Assembly: GCF_017308975.1 (NCBI RefSeq)
Contig: NZ_JADWPD010000030.1
Coordinates: forward strand, 62,001-126,000
Length of the DNA stretch: 64,000 bases
DNA from: Amycolatopsis sp. MtRt-6
Lineage (GTDB): Bacteria > Actinomycetota > Actinomycetes > Mycobacteriales > Pseudonocardiaceae
Direction: 5' to 3'
Shown piece by piece: positions 32,612 through 40,582 of this stretch. How positions within the stretch are numbered: position 1 is the first letter of the stretch; each line of letters starts with the position of its first letter. Below the pieces are notes generated by a model. It was not told the origin of the DNA. It saw only the letters and a program-made list of their open reading frames with translations, and searched no databases. A program made the translations under genes and the position numbers.

Positions 32612-33046
32612 ATGTCTTGGGCACTGATCTGGTTGATCGTCGGGATCGCCTTGATCATCGCCGAAGTCGTCTCCGGCGACTTCGTGCTGATCATGCTGGG
32701 CGTCGCCGCGCTGTTCGGTGCCGGTGCCGAGGTTCTCACCGGGAACCTGGTCATCGACGTCGCCGTGTTCGCCGTCGCCTCCGTCGGCATGCTGCTGCTG
32801 GTCCGCCCCGCGCTCAAGCGGCGCTTCCTGACCGGGCCGACCCACCACACCGGCATCGAAGCGCTGATCGGCGCCCGCGCCGTCGTGGTGTCCACAGTGG
32901 ACGCCGAGACCGGGCAGGTGAAGCTGGCCGGCGACGTCTGGTCGGCCCGCAGCCTCGGCGAGCACCTCCCACCCATTGCCCCCGGCACGCAGGTCACGGT
33001 CGTCGAGATCTCCGGTGCCACCGCCGTCGTGTCGGCCGAGCCGTGA
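32612..33046 (+). CDS. NfeD family membrane protein
   Basis: The 144-residue protein has three to four N-terminal membrane helices (ALIWLIVGIALIIAEVVSGDFVLIMLGVAALFG and onward) and a C-terminal OB-fold domain (TGIEALIGARAVVVSTVDAETGQVKLAGDVWSARS). This is the short NfeD form that works with SPFH proteins to organise membrane microdomains. It heads an operon with two SPFH genes, the standard arrangement. The stop overlaps the next start (GTGA). Confidence 0.93.
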   Translation: MSWALIWLIVGIALIIAEVVSGDFVLIMLGVAALFGAGAEVLTGNLVIDVAVFAVASVGMLLLVRPALKRRFLTGPTHHTGIEALIGARAVVVSTVDAETGQVKLAGDVWSARSLGEHLPPIAPGTQVTVVEISGATAVVSAEP

Positions 33047-33531
33047 GCCTGGGACTCGTGACCGTCGGCGCGGGCCACGCCGCGGTGATCGAACGCGGCG
33101 GGCAGTTCCGCACGGTCCTCGGCCCCGGCCGCCACTTCGTGCTCCCCTTCGCCGACCGGGTCCGCGCCCGGTTCGACCTCGGTGACCAGATCCTCTCGGC
33201 CCCGCCCCGCCCGGTCGAAGCCGGCGACGGGCACGAGCTCCTCATCGGCTTCGAGGTCGTCTTCGCCGTCACCGACCCGCGCCTGGCCACCTACGAAATC
33301 GCCGGCCCGGCACTCGCGATCGAGCAGCTGACCCGCACCGCGCTGCGGCAGGAAGCCGGCCTGACCACTGCCGAGCGCGCCGTCACCGCGCCCGGCGACC
33401 TGCACCGTACAGTGTGGACGGTGCTGCACGACACGACCGGCCGCTGGGGCGTCACCACGAAGGAACTGCAGCTCGCGGTGAGCCCGCCCGCCGCGCCCGG
33501 AACGCCGTCAACCGCGCAAGAATGGTACTAG
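33043..33531 (+). CDS. Short SPFH-domain protein without membrane anchor
   Basis: The 162-residue protein has only the SPFH (band 7) core: VGAGHAAVIERGGQFRTVLGPGRHFVLPFADRVRARFDLGDQILSAPPRPV and a late TGRWGVTTKELQLAV. It lacks the N-terminal hydrophobic segment and the C-terminal coiled coil of full stomatin-like proteins such as the next gene. It could be a truncated duplicate or an accessory subunit of the SPFH oligomer. The start GTG overlaps the NfeD stop, so it is translated. Confidence 0.82.
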   Translation: MSLGLVTVGAGHAAVIERGGQFRTVLGPGRHFVLPFADRVRARFDLGDQILSAPPRPVEAGDGHELLIGFEVVFAVTDPRLATYEIAGPALAIEQLTRTALRQEAGLTTAERAVTAPGDLHRTVWTVLHDTTGRWGVTTKELQLAVSPPAAPGTPSTAQEWY

Positions 33532-33547
33532 GTAAGGGGAAATTCTC

Positions 33548-34957
33548 TTGACCGGATTTGTGATCGGCCTGGTCATAGCCTTGGCCTTGCTCGTGGTCAT
33601 CACGATAGCCAAGGCGGTCATGGTGGTGCCGCAGGCGCAGTCCGCCGTGATCGAGCGGCTCGGCCGGTTCCGCACGGTCGCCTCGCCCGGCCTCAACATC
33701 CTCGTGCCGTTCCTGGACAAGGTGCGCGCCCGGATCGACCTGCGCGAGCAGGTCGTCTCGTTCCCGCCGCAGCCGGTGATCACCGAGGACAACCTGACGG
33801 TCTCGATCGACACCGTCGTGTACTTCCAGGTCACCGACTCGCGCGCCGCGGTGTACGAGATCTCCAACTACATCGTCGGTGTCGAGCAGCTGACCACCAC
33901 CACGCTGCGCAACGTCGTCGGTGGCATGAGCCTCGAACAGACCCTGACCTCCCGCGACTCCATCAACAGCCAGCTGCGCGGCGTGCTGGACGAGGCCACC
34001 GGCCGCTGGGGCATCCGCGTCGCCCGCGTCGAGCTGAAGGCGATCGACCCGCCGCCCTCCATCCAGGACTCGATGGAGAAGCAGATGCGCGCCGACCGCG
34101 AGAAGCGCGCCATGATCCTCACCGCCGAAGGCCAGCGGGAATCGGCGATCAAGACGGCGGAAGGCCAGAAGCAGAGCCAGATCCTCGCCGCCGAAGGTGC
34201 CCGGCAGGCGACCATCCTCGCCGCCGAGGCCGAGCGGCAGTCCCGCATCCTGCGGGCCCAGGGTGAGCGGGCCGCGCGCTACCTGCAGGCGCAGGGCCAG
34301 GCGAAGGCGATCGAGAAGGTGTTCGCCGCGATCAAGGCCGGCCGCCCGACCCCGGAGGTGCTGGCCTACCAGTACCTGCAGACGCTGCCGCAGATGGCGC
34401 AGGGCGACGCCAACAAGGTCTGGATGATCCCCAGCGACTACGGCAAGGCCCTCGAAGGCTTCGCCCGCGCGCTCGGCGCCCCGGGCGACGACGGCGTGTT
34501 CCGGTACGAGCCGCCGAAGGACGACGACGTCCCGGCCAAGCCCGACCTCGAGGACGACGAGGTCGCCGACTGGTTCGAGACCAAGAGCGACCCGAAGGTC
34601 GCCGAGGCCGTCGCGGCCGCGGAAGCGGTGGCGCGCAAGGAGGTCCCGGCGATCGGGGCGCCGTCGTCGCCGCCCGCGCGGCCGTCGATCCCGCGCCCGG
34701 CGCAGCAGCAGGCCGAGCCGGAAGCCGACGAGGACCGCGGCACCGAGGCCGTGCCCCCGCCGTCGCCGCAGCAGCCGCCGACGCCGCAGGGCGGTCTGCC
34801 GCAGCCGCAGGCCCCGGCCGGTCCGCCGCCCGGCGGCCAGTACCAGGGGCAGCCGCCGCAGGCCCCGCCGCCGGGTCAGTTCGGCGGCCCGCAGCAGCAG
34901 AACCCGGGCAGCGGCCCGTTCCCGCAGCAGCCCCCGTTCGGCGGCCCGCGCCGCTGA
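33548..34957 (+). CDS. SPFH/band 7 (stomatin-like) protein with Pro/Gln-rich tail
   Basis: The protein is 469 residues. A membrane helix (FVIGLVIALALLVVITIAKAV) leads into a full SPFH domain (VPQAQSAVIERLGRFRTVASPGLNILVPFLDKV), then a long Ala/Gln/Glu coiled coil (about 175-260, with repeating AEGQRES, AEGQKQS, AEGARQA units). After about residue 330 the tail is disordered: acidic, then Pro/Gln-rich. Stomatin-type proteins oligomerise at membrane microdomains and act with NfeD. The start is TTG, unusual but supported by AAGGGGAA seven bases upstream and by the position of the membrane helix. Confidence 0.93.
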   Translation: MTGFVIGLVIALALLVVITIAKAVMVVPQAQSAVIERLGRFRTVASPGLNILVPFLDKVRARIDLREQVVSFPPQPVITEDNLTVSIDTVVYFQVTDSRAAVYEISNYIVGVEQLTTTTLRNVVGGMSLEQTLTSRDSINSQLRGVLDEATGRWGIRVARVELKAIDPPPSIQDSMEKQMRADREKRAMILTAEGQRESAIKTAEGQKQSQILAAEGARQATILAAEAERQSRILRAQGERAARYLQAQGQAKAIEKVFAAIKAGRPTPEVLAYQYLQTLPQMAQGDANKVWMIPSDYGKALEGFARALGAPGDDGVFRYEPPKDDDVPAKPDLEDDEVADWFETKSDPKVAEAVAAAEAVARKEVPAIGAPSSPPARPSIPRPAQQQAEPEADEDRGTEAVPPPSPQQPPTPQGGLPQPQAPAGPPPGGQYQGQPPQAPPPGQFGGPQQQNPGSGPFPQQPPFGGPRR

Positions 34958-34964
34958 CAGCCCA

Positions 34965-35049
34965 GCGCCCCAATGTGGCCTTGGTTGCGTTGAACGCACC
35001 CAAGGTGGCCTTCGGTGCGTTGAACGCACCGAAGGCCACCTTGGGGCGC
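34965..35049. repeat. Compound nested hairpin, resembles an Amycolatopsis intergenic repeat
   Basis: An outer 16-bp stem (34965-34980 with 35034-35049, one mismatch) encloses two tandem hairpins, each with TGCGTTGAACGCA at its tip. One is built on CTTGG/CCAAG arms, the other on GGCCTTCGG/CCGAAGGCC. It fills the gap between convergent SPFH and MFS genes, so it can terminate both. The same modules recur with small changes. Confidence 0.75.
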
Positions 35050-35050
35050 T

Positions 35051-36388
35051 TCAGGCCCGGCGGTAGATTGTCACGTCGTCGATGTCCGCTTTGGACCGGT
35101 CCGTCAGGAAGACGACGCACAGGACGGTGACCACCGCGGACAGGATGATGTAGCCGGAGATCGCGTACGGCGTCCCGGTCGTGTGCAGCAGCCACGTCGC
35201 CAGCAGCGGCGCCGGTCCGCCCGCGAACACCGACGCCAGCTGGTAGCCGAGCCCCGCGCCGCCGTAACGCAGGTGCGTCGGGAAGCTCTCGCCGATCAGG
35301 GCCGCCTGCGGACCGTACTGCAGCGCGTGCGGGACGAAGGACACGACGACCGCGGCGAACACCAGCGCGTGGCTGCCGTGCGCCAGGATGGTGAAGTACG
35401 GGAAGGCGATCAGCCCGGTCAGCACCGCCCCGCACAGGTAGACCCGCTTGCGGCCGAAGGTGTCCGACAGCGCCGAGAACAGCGGGATCAGCGCCAGCTC
35501 GCAGGCCGCCCCGACGAGGACCGCGTTGAGCACGAAGGTCTTGCTGAACTCCGGCCGCGACACAACGTAGATGAGCACGTAGCTGGTGAACAGGTAGAAC
35601 GGCATCTGCTCGCTGAACCGCACGCCGGCGGAAAGCAGGATTTCCCGCCAGTGGTGCCGGATCGCGTCGAGCACCGGCGTGCGGGCGGTCTGCCGGTTCT
35701 GCACGAGCTTGGCGAACATCGGCGTCTCGAGGATCTTCAGCCGGATCACCAGGCCGACCGCGACGAGCGCCAGGCTGAGCAGGAACGGGATCCGCCAGCC
35801 CCAGGAGTCGAAGGCGCTGGGGGAGAGCGTCGCCGACAGCAGTGTCATCCCGCCGGTGCCCAGCACCAGCCCGACCGGGACGCCGATCTGCGCGAAACTG
35901 CCGAGCAGGCCGCGTTTGCGCTGGTCGCCCCATTCCATGGCGAGCAGGACCGAGCCGCTCCACTCGCCGCCGATCGCGATGCCCTGCACCAGCCGCAGCA
36001 GCACCAGGATCAGCGGCGCGGCGAAGCCGATCGCCGACGTCCCGGGCAGGATCCCGACGATGCCGGAGGAGATGCCCATCAGCAGCAGCGTGACGATCAG
36101 GGTCGCCTTCCGGCCGATCCGGTCGCCCCAGTGCCCGAAGATGGCGGCGCCGACCGGCCGCGCGGCGAACCCGACCGCGTAGGTCGCGAAGGACTGCATG
36201 GCGCCGGCGTAGGCGCTCGAGGCGGGGAAGAACAGCTGCGGGAAGACCAAGGCCGCCGCGGTGTTGTAGAGGAAGAAGTCGTACCACTCGATGGTCGTGC
36301 CGACGGCGCTCGCCAGCGCCGCCCGCCGTACCTGCACTCTGCTGTCCGCCGTCACCTGGTGAGTGACGCCGTTGTCGCCCAGAACCAT
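35051..36388 (-). CDS. MFS transporter, metabolite:H+ symporter (MHS) type
   Basis: The 445-residue protein has 12 membrane segments and MHS-family marks: LASAVGTTIEWYDFFLYNTAAALVFPQLFF, GAAIFGHWGDRIGRKATLIVTLLLMG (motif A), and RLVQGIAIGGEWSGSVLLAMEW. Relatives import organic acids, betaine or aromatic acids with protons. ATG 36388 has GGAGGT about 8 nt upstream; longer in-frame extensions are not conserved. It diverges from a TetR regulator, with two palindromes in the gap, suggesting that regulator controls it. The stop is next to a compound hairpin. Confidence 0.92.
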   Translation of the reverse strand: MVLGDNGVTHQVTADSRVQVRRAALASAVGTTIEWYDFFLYNTAAALVFPQLFFPASSAYAGAMQSFATYAVGFAARPVGAAIFGHWGDRIGRKATLIVTLLLMGISSGIVGILPGTSAIGFAAPLILVLLRLVQGIAIGGEWSGSVLLAMEWGDQRKRGLLGSFAQIGVPVGLVLGTGGMTLLSATLSPSAFDSWGWRIPFLLSLALVAVGLVIRLKILETPMFAKLVQNRQTARTPVLDAIRHHWREILLSAGVRFSEQMPFYLFTSYVLIYVVSRPEFSKTFVLNAVLVGAACELALIPLFSALSDTFGRKRVYLCGAVLTGLIAFPYFTILAHGSHALVFAAVVVSFVPHALQYGPQAALIGESFPTHLRYGGAGLGYQLASVFAGGPAPLLATWLLHTTGTPYAISGYIILSAVVTVLCVVFLTDRSKADIDDVTIYRRA

Positions 36389-36412
36389 CTCGCAACACCT
36401 CCGGTGACTGAT

Positions 36413-36430
36413 GTCACACAACAGTGTGAC
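36413..36430. promoter_or_regulatory. GTCACAC-AACA-GTGTGAC operator candidate
   Basis: Perfect 7-bp arms with a 4-nt centre lie 24 nt upstream of the MFS start, in the gap shared with a TetR-family gene. It is a plausible binding site for that or another regulator. Confidence 0.55.
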
Positions 36431-36511
36431 GCTCGACCACGATTTCGGCGATCGATGACCGGTTTCTCGTCCAGTCGGTGACGGACCAACCGGATAAACC
36501 GGACCAAAATA

Positions 36512-36543
36512 TTGCCGACTGAGCAACTTTGCAGATTCGGCAA
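36512..36543. promoter_or_regulatory. Inverted repeat TTGCCGA/TCGGCAA upstream of TetR gene
   Basis: Seven-bp arms separated by 18 nt lie just before the TetR -10 box TACCGT (36551-36556), which is 6 nt from its ATG. It is probably an autoregulatory element. Confidence 0.45.
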
Positions 36544-36562
36544 GTTTCGCTACCGTGGCCCC

Positions 36563-37186
36563 ATGGACACCGACCGTGCCGGCCTCCGCGAACGCAAGAA
36601 GCGGGAAACCCGCATCGCGCTGAGCTGGGCGGCGATCCGGCTCACCGTCGAACGCGGCTTCGCCAACGTCCGGATCGAAGACATCGCCGCCGAAGCCGGG
36701 GTGTCCACCCGGACCTTCAGCAACTACTTCGGCAGCAAGGGCGAAGCCATCGTCGCCCGCCACCACGACCGGGCCCGCGCGATCGCCGCCGCCCTGCGAG
36801 ACCGGCCGGCCGGCGAACCGATCTGGGACGCCGTCACCCAGGCCGCGCTGGACGGGTTCGCCCTCGGCGAGCCGATGCCCGACCAGGGGGCGCCCGACCG
36901 GTCGTGGCTGACAGGGCTGCGGCTGATGGTCGCCGAACCCGCGCTGCAGAGCGAGTTCCAGAAGACCGGCGCGGCCGCCGAAGCCGAGTTCGCGCTCGCC
37001 GTCGCCGAACGCACCGGCACCGATCCCACCCGGGACGTCTACCCGCGGCTCGTGGCGGGTGTCGTCGGTGCCGCGCTCAACGTCGTCACCCAGCAATGGC
37101 TCGTCGCCGAGCCGGCGCAGTCCCTGGAAAGCATCCTGCGGGACGTGTTCGGACGGCTCGCCGCCGGCCTGCCCGCCCCGCACTGA
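36563..37186 (+). CDS. TetR family transcriptional regulator
   Basis: The 207-residue protein has a typical TetR HTH (RKKRETRIALSWAAIRLTVERGFANVRIEDIAAEAGVSTRTFSNYFGSKGEAIVARHHDRA) and an all-helical ligand domain close to the TetR_C_17 type (MftR-like). It stands between a divergent MFS transporter and a downstream FAD monooxygenase 77 nt away, a classic detoxification layout where one repressor responds to the substrate. It is leaderless. Confidence 0.92.
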   Translation: MDTDRAGLRERKKRETRIALSWAAIRLTVERGFANVRIEDIAAEAGVSTRTFSNYFGSKGEAIVARHHDRARAIAAALRDRPAGEPIWDAVTQAALDGFALGEPMPDQGAPDRSWLTGLRLMVAEPALQSEFQKTGAAAEAEFALAVAERTGTDPTRDVYPRLVAGVVGAALNVVTQQWLVAEPAQSLESILRDVFGRLAAGLPAPH

Positions 37187-37263
37187 ACCGCGCCGCACCT
37201 CGCCCGCGTCCGCCGGGCTGCTTCGGCGTGCCCATTTTCCCCGCCACCGCAAGGAGTTCTGTC

Positions 37264-38787
37264 ATGGAAGACGTCGTCATCGCCGGTGCCGGCCCCAACG
37301 GCCTCATGCTCGCCTGTGAACTCGCCCTCGCCGGCGTCCGGCCGTTGGTCCTGGAACGGCTGCCCGAACCCACCACCGAAAACCGCGCCAACGGCCTCGT
37401 CGGCCAGGTCGTGCGCCTCCTCGACCGGCGTGGCCTGCACGACCGGCTGGCCGGCCCGATCACGCCGGCCGCGCCGGCGTTCGTCTTCGGCGCGCTGCGC
37501 CTCGACCTCACCCTCGCCGAACGCAACTCGCTGCACATCCTCGGCGTGCCGCAGCGGCGCGTCGAAGCGATGCTCGGCGAACGCGCCGCCGAACTCGGCG
37601 TCGAGGTCCGCCGCGGCCACGAGCTCACCGGCCTCGCGCAGGACGCCGACGCCGTCACCCTCGGCGTCACCGGGCCCGACGGGCCGTACCGGCTGCGGAC
37701 GCGGTACCACGTGGGTGCCGACGGCGGCCGCAGCGTCACGCGCAAGCTCACCGGGATCGGCTTCCCGGGGGTCACCGAAGACCGCACGCTGTCCTACACC
37801 GCGAACGCCACCGTGCCGGAAGAGTTCACCGACCCGGAATCGGGCGGCCTGCGCGTGCCTGGGCACGGCGTCATCCCGCCGTTCTTCCACTACCGCACCG
37901 AAACCGGCCTGTTCGTCTACGCGCCGTTCGCCGCCGGCACCCTCGTCACCACCATGGAGTGGACCGACGGCGAAGAACCCGGAAACGAACCGCCGATGAC
38001 CCTCGACGACCAGCGTGCGAGCATCCGCCGCGTCCTCGGGTTCGACCTGCCCCTCGGCGCGCCCGAGGGCGACGGGCCGCACCTGCTGCGGCGGCTGCGC
38101 GGCCGCAACACGCGGCTGGCCGGGAAGTTCCGCGAAGGCCGGGTCCTGCTGGCCGGCGACGCCGCGCACGTCCACTCCGCGATCGGCGGTCCCGGCCTCA
38201 ACCTCGGCCTGCAGGACGCCGCCGGTCTCGGCTGGAAGCTCGCCGCCACCGTGCGCGGCTGGGCGCCGGCCGGTCTGCTCGACACCTACGAGAGCGAACG
38301 CCGCCCGGTCGCCGAGCGCGTCGTCATGCACACCCAGGCGCAGTCCGCGCTCCTCGCCCCCGGCCGCGACGTCACCGCGCTGCGCGAACTGTTCGGCGAG
38401 CTGCTGCGGCTGCCGAGCGCGGTGCAGCACGTCGCCGACCTGATGTCCGGGGCGGACGTCCGGTACGAGCCGGGCACCGACCACCCGCTCGACGGCCGCT
38501 GGGCGCCCGACCTCGTGCTGGCCGGCGGCACCCGGCTCGCCGAGCTGACCGCGACGGCCCGGCCCCTGCTGCTGGACTTCACCGGCTCGCTCGGCGACGA
38601 GCTGCGCGGCTGGACCGACCGGGTCGACCTGGTTTCCGGCCAGGCGGACGGCGACGCGAGCGCGCTGCTCGTCCGGCCCGACGGCTACGTCGCCTGGGCG
38701 ACGAGCTCCGCCGAGCCGGCCGACACCGAACGCAAGGCCCTGCGCGCTGCCCTCGAACGGTGGTTCGGCCGGCCCCTTGACGCGTAG
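37264..38787 (+). CDS. FAD-dependent aromatic monooxygenase (PheA/TfdB or Rox-like)
   Basis: The 507-residue protein has the class A flavoprotein hydroxylase motifs: dinucleotide site VVIAGAGPNGLMLACELALAG, the DG motif YHVGADGGRSVTRKLTG, and the second FAD motif GRVLLAGDAAHVHSAIGGPGLNLGLQDA. A C-terminal thioredoxin-like domain (GRWAPDLVLAGGTRLAELTA) is typical of the phenol hydroxylase and rifampicin monooxygenase branch. It hydroxylates a phenolic or polyketide-like compound with NAD(P)H and O2; the substrate is not predictable. AAGGAG lies 9 nt before the ATG. It is probably controlled by the TetR gene just upstream. Confidence 0.9.
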   Translation: MEDVVIAGAGPNGLMLACELALAGVRPLVLERLPEPTTENRANGLVGQVVRLLDRRGLHDRLAGPITPAAPAFVFGALRLDLTLAERNSLHILGVPQRRVEAMLGERAAELGVEVRRGHELTGLAQDADAVTLGVTGPDGPYRLRTRYHVGADGGRSVTRKLTGIGFPGVTEDRTLSYTANATVPEEFTDPESGGLRVPGHGVIPPFFHYRTETGLFVYAPFAAGTLVTTMEWTDGEEPGNEPPMTLDDQRASIRRVLGFDLPLGAPEGDGPHLLRRLRGRNTRLAGKFREGRVLLAGDAAHVHSAIGGPGLNLGLQDAAGLGWKLAATVRGWAPAGLLDTYESERRPVAERVVMHTQAQSALLAPGRDVTALRELFGELLRLPSAVQHVADLMSGADVRYEPGTDHPLDGRWAPDLVLAGGTRLAELTATARPLLLDFTGSLGDELRGWTDRVDLVSGQADGDASALLVRPDGYVAWATSSAEPADTERKALRAALERWFGRPLDA

Positions 38788-38800
38788 GAGATATCCTACG
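38783..38800. promoter_or_regulatory. CGTAGGA-GATA-TCCTACG operator, likely ArsR site
   Basis: Perfect 7-bp arms with a 4-nt centre abut the -10 box TATCGT (38801-38806) of the leaderless VOC gene. The operon it serves encodes an ArsR repressor, so autoregulation is likely. The left arm overlaps the stop codon of the monooxygenase gene. Confidence 0.65.
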
Positions 38801-38813
38801 TATCGTCGCGGAC

Positions 38814-39200
38814 ATGACGATCACCCACGTGCAGTTCCTGACCCTGCCGGTCGCCGACCACGCCCGCGCGCGGGACTTCTACGTCGGCAAGCTCGGGTTC
38901 GAGGCCCTTGTCGACCGCCGCACGCCCGAAGGCGGGCGGTTCGTGATGGTCGCGCCGAAGGGGGCGAAGACCGGGGTGGTGCTGACCGACCGGCAGGTCA
39001 CCGGGATCGAGCCGGGTCCCCGGCACTTCCAGCTGCAGACCACCGACGTCGACGCCGATGTCGCCGCGCTGCGGGCGGCCGGGGTCGAGGTCGCCGATCC
39101 GGACGAGCGGCCGTGGGGCCGGGCGACGTCGTTCCAGGACGTCGACGGGCACCCCGTCGGCCTGCTCGAGCCGTCGGACTTCGGCGCCGTGCCGCGCTGA
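38814..39200 (+). CDS. VOC superfamily protein (glyoxalase/bleomycin-resistance fold)
   Basis: The 128-residue protein shows paired beta-alpha-beta-beta-beta units: THVQFLTLPVADHARARDFYVGKLGFEALVD and FQLQTTDVDADVAALRAAGVEVADPDERPWGRATSFQDVDGHPVGLLEP. The first metal ligand position (usually His/Gln near residue 5) is present as H4 or Q6, and E127-like ends are typical of the family. The substrate is unknown. It is the first gene of a VOC-ArsR-SRPBCC operon and is leaderless. Confidence 0.88.
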   Translation: MTITHVQFLTLPVADHARARDFYVGKLGFEALVDRRTPEGGRFVMVAPKGAKTGVVLTDRQVTGIEPGPRHFQLQTTDVDADVAALRAAGVEVADPDERPWGRATSFQDVDGHPVGLLEPSDFGAVPR

Positions 39201-39520
39201 TGCCGGTCAACGACGACGTCTTCGCGGCGCTGGCCAGCCCGGCGCGGCGCGAAGTGCTGCGGCTGCTGCTCGACGGCCCGATGGCCGCCGGCGCGATCGC
39301 CGAGCGGTTCGCCATGGCCCGGCCCAGCCTTTCCGAGCACCTGCGGGTGCTGCGGGAGGCGGGCCTGGTCAGCGAACAGCGCCAGGGCCGCCACCGCGTC
39401 TACCGCCTCGACGCGGCCCCGCTCGAAGAGGTCGCGGACTGGCTGACCCCGTACGAGCGCTTCTGGCGCACCAAGCTGGCCAACCTGCGCGACCTGCTGG
39501 ACGAAGAGGCAGACCTGTGA
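39200..39520 (+). CDS. ArsR family transcriptional regulator
   Basis: The 106-residue winged-helix protein reads DDVFAALASPARREVLRLLLDGPMAAGAIAERFAMARPSLSEHLRVLREAGLVSEQRQGRHRVYRLDAAPLEEVADWL. It has no Cys ligands, so it is not a metal sensor of the classic ArsR kind; it belongs to the group paired with SRPBCC/AHSA1 proteins. Start and stop overlap neighbours (TGATG upstream, GTGA downstream). Confidence 0.92.
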   Translation: MPVNDDVFAALASPARREVLRLLLDGPMAAGAIAERFAMARPSLSEHLRVLREAGLVSEQRQGRHRVYRLDAAPLEEVADWLTPYERFWRTKLANLRDLLDEEADL

Positions 39521-39993
39521 CCGAGGGCGACCCGACCGCGATCCACGTCGACCAGTTCCTCGCCCACCCGGCCCGCAAGGTCTGGCGCGCGCTGACCGAG
39601 CCGGACCTGCTGGAACGCTGGATCGGCATGCCCAACGACATCAAACCCGTGGTGGGACACCGGTTCGAGCTGCTGGCCGAGCCAGTGCCCGCGGCCGGGT
39701 TCGCGGGCGGCCCGGTGGCGTGCGAGGTCCTGGAAGTCGTGCCCGAGCGCAAGCTCAGCATCCGCTGGGGTCCGCAGTGGACGGTGACGTGGCGGCTGGA
39801 GCCGGAGGGCACCGGCACCCGGCTGTTCCTCAGCCACGAAGGGTTCGACCCGGACGACGAGTTCCAGCGCGTCTCGCGGCGGATCATGGGCGGCGGCTGG
39901 CGTTCCCACGTGCCGCGGGCGCTGGCCCGGTTGCTGGACACGCTGCCCGATCCGGCGCCGTTACGATCGGGAGGTGACCCCCGCCGCCGCTGA
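39517..39993 (+). CDS. SRPBCC/AHSA1 domain protein
   Basis: The 158-residue protein has the START-like AHSA1 fold: IHVDQFLAHPARKVWRALTEPDLLERWIGMPNDIKPVVGHRFELLAEP, CEVLEVVPERKLSIRW, and the C-terminal GGGWRSHVPRALARLLDTL. A hydrophobic-ligand binding role is inferred. It is the last gene of the VOC-ArsR operon, starts with GTG and overlaps the next TetR gene's start by 20 nt. Confidence 0.88.
   Translation: MTEGDPTAIHVDQFLAHPARKVWRALTEPDLLERWIGMPNDIKPVVGHRFELLAEPVPAAGFAGGPVACEVLEVVPERKLSIRWGPQWTVTWRLEPEGTGTRLFLSHEGFDPDDEFQRVSRRIMGGGWRSHVPRALARLLDTLPDPAPLRSGGDPRRR
39962..39967 (+). promoter_or_regulatory. -10 box for TetR gene within SRPBCC 3' end
   Basis: TACGAT lies 6 nt before the GTG at 39974, a leaderless start placed inside the end of the preceding gene. 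Confidence 0.45.
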
Positions 39994-40582
39994 CCCCGCC
40001 GAGTCGAAACCGCTGCGTGCCGACGCCCGGCGCAACCGGGCGCGCGTGCTGGAGGCGGCGGAGAGCGTGTTCGCGGCGAAGGGCACCGGGGCGCCGACCG
40101 AGGAGGTCGCCCGCGTCGCCGGCGTCGGCATCGGCACGGTGTTCCGGCACTTCCCGACGAAGGAGGCGCTGCTCGAAGCGGTGCTTTTCGCGCGGCTGAG
40201 CCGGTTCGTCGACGAGGCCGAGGCGGCCGTGGCCGCGGAGTCCGCCGATCCGGGCGGCGCGTTCTTCACGTTCCTGGGCAGCTGGGTCGAGATGTCGAGC
40301 GCGAAGAACGCCTACTTCGAGGCGCTGACCGCGGCCGGCGTCACGGTGCCGGTGGCGAAGTCCGACATCGGCGCGCGGCTGCTGGCGGCTCTCGGCGTGC
40401 TGCTTTCGCGCGCCCAGGCTGCGGGCGCGGTCCGCGACGACCTCGTCGTCGGCGAGCTGATCCCGGTGATCATCGGGGTGGCGCGGGCCGCCGAGTACGC
40501 GGGCCCGGACGCGACCTTGCGCGACCGGGCCGTGGCGATCCTCTTCGACGGCCTTCGCCCGTCAGCGGGGGAGCGGCGCTGA
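39974..40582 (+). CDS. TetR family transcriptional regulator
   Basis: The 202-residue protein has a TetR HTH (RADARRNRARVLEAAESVFAAKGTGAPTEEVARVAGVGIGTVFRHFPTKEALLEAVLFARL) and the SBT/YcdC-type C-terminal helices found in actinomycete regulators of redox or drug genes. The start is GTG 39974. No target gene is obvious; it follows an operon in the same direction and converges with an SGNH hydrolase (21-nt overlap). Confidence 0.9.
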   Translation: MTPAAADPAESKPLRADARRNRARVLEAAESVFAAKGTGAPTEEVARVAGVGIGTVFRHFPTKEALLEAVLFARLSRFVDEAEAAVAAESADPGGAFFTFLGSWVEMSSAKNAYFEALTAAGVTVPVAKSDIGARLLAALGVLLSRAQAAGAVRDDLVVGELIPVIIGVARAAEYAGPDATLRDRAVAILFDGLRPSAGERR

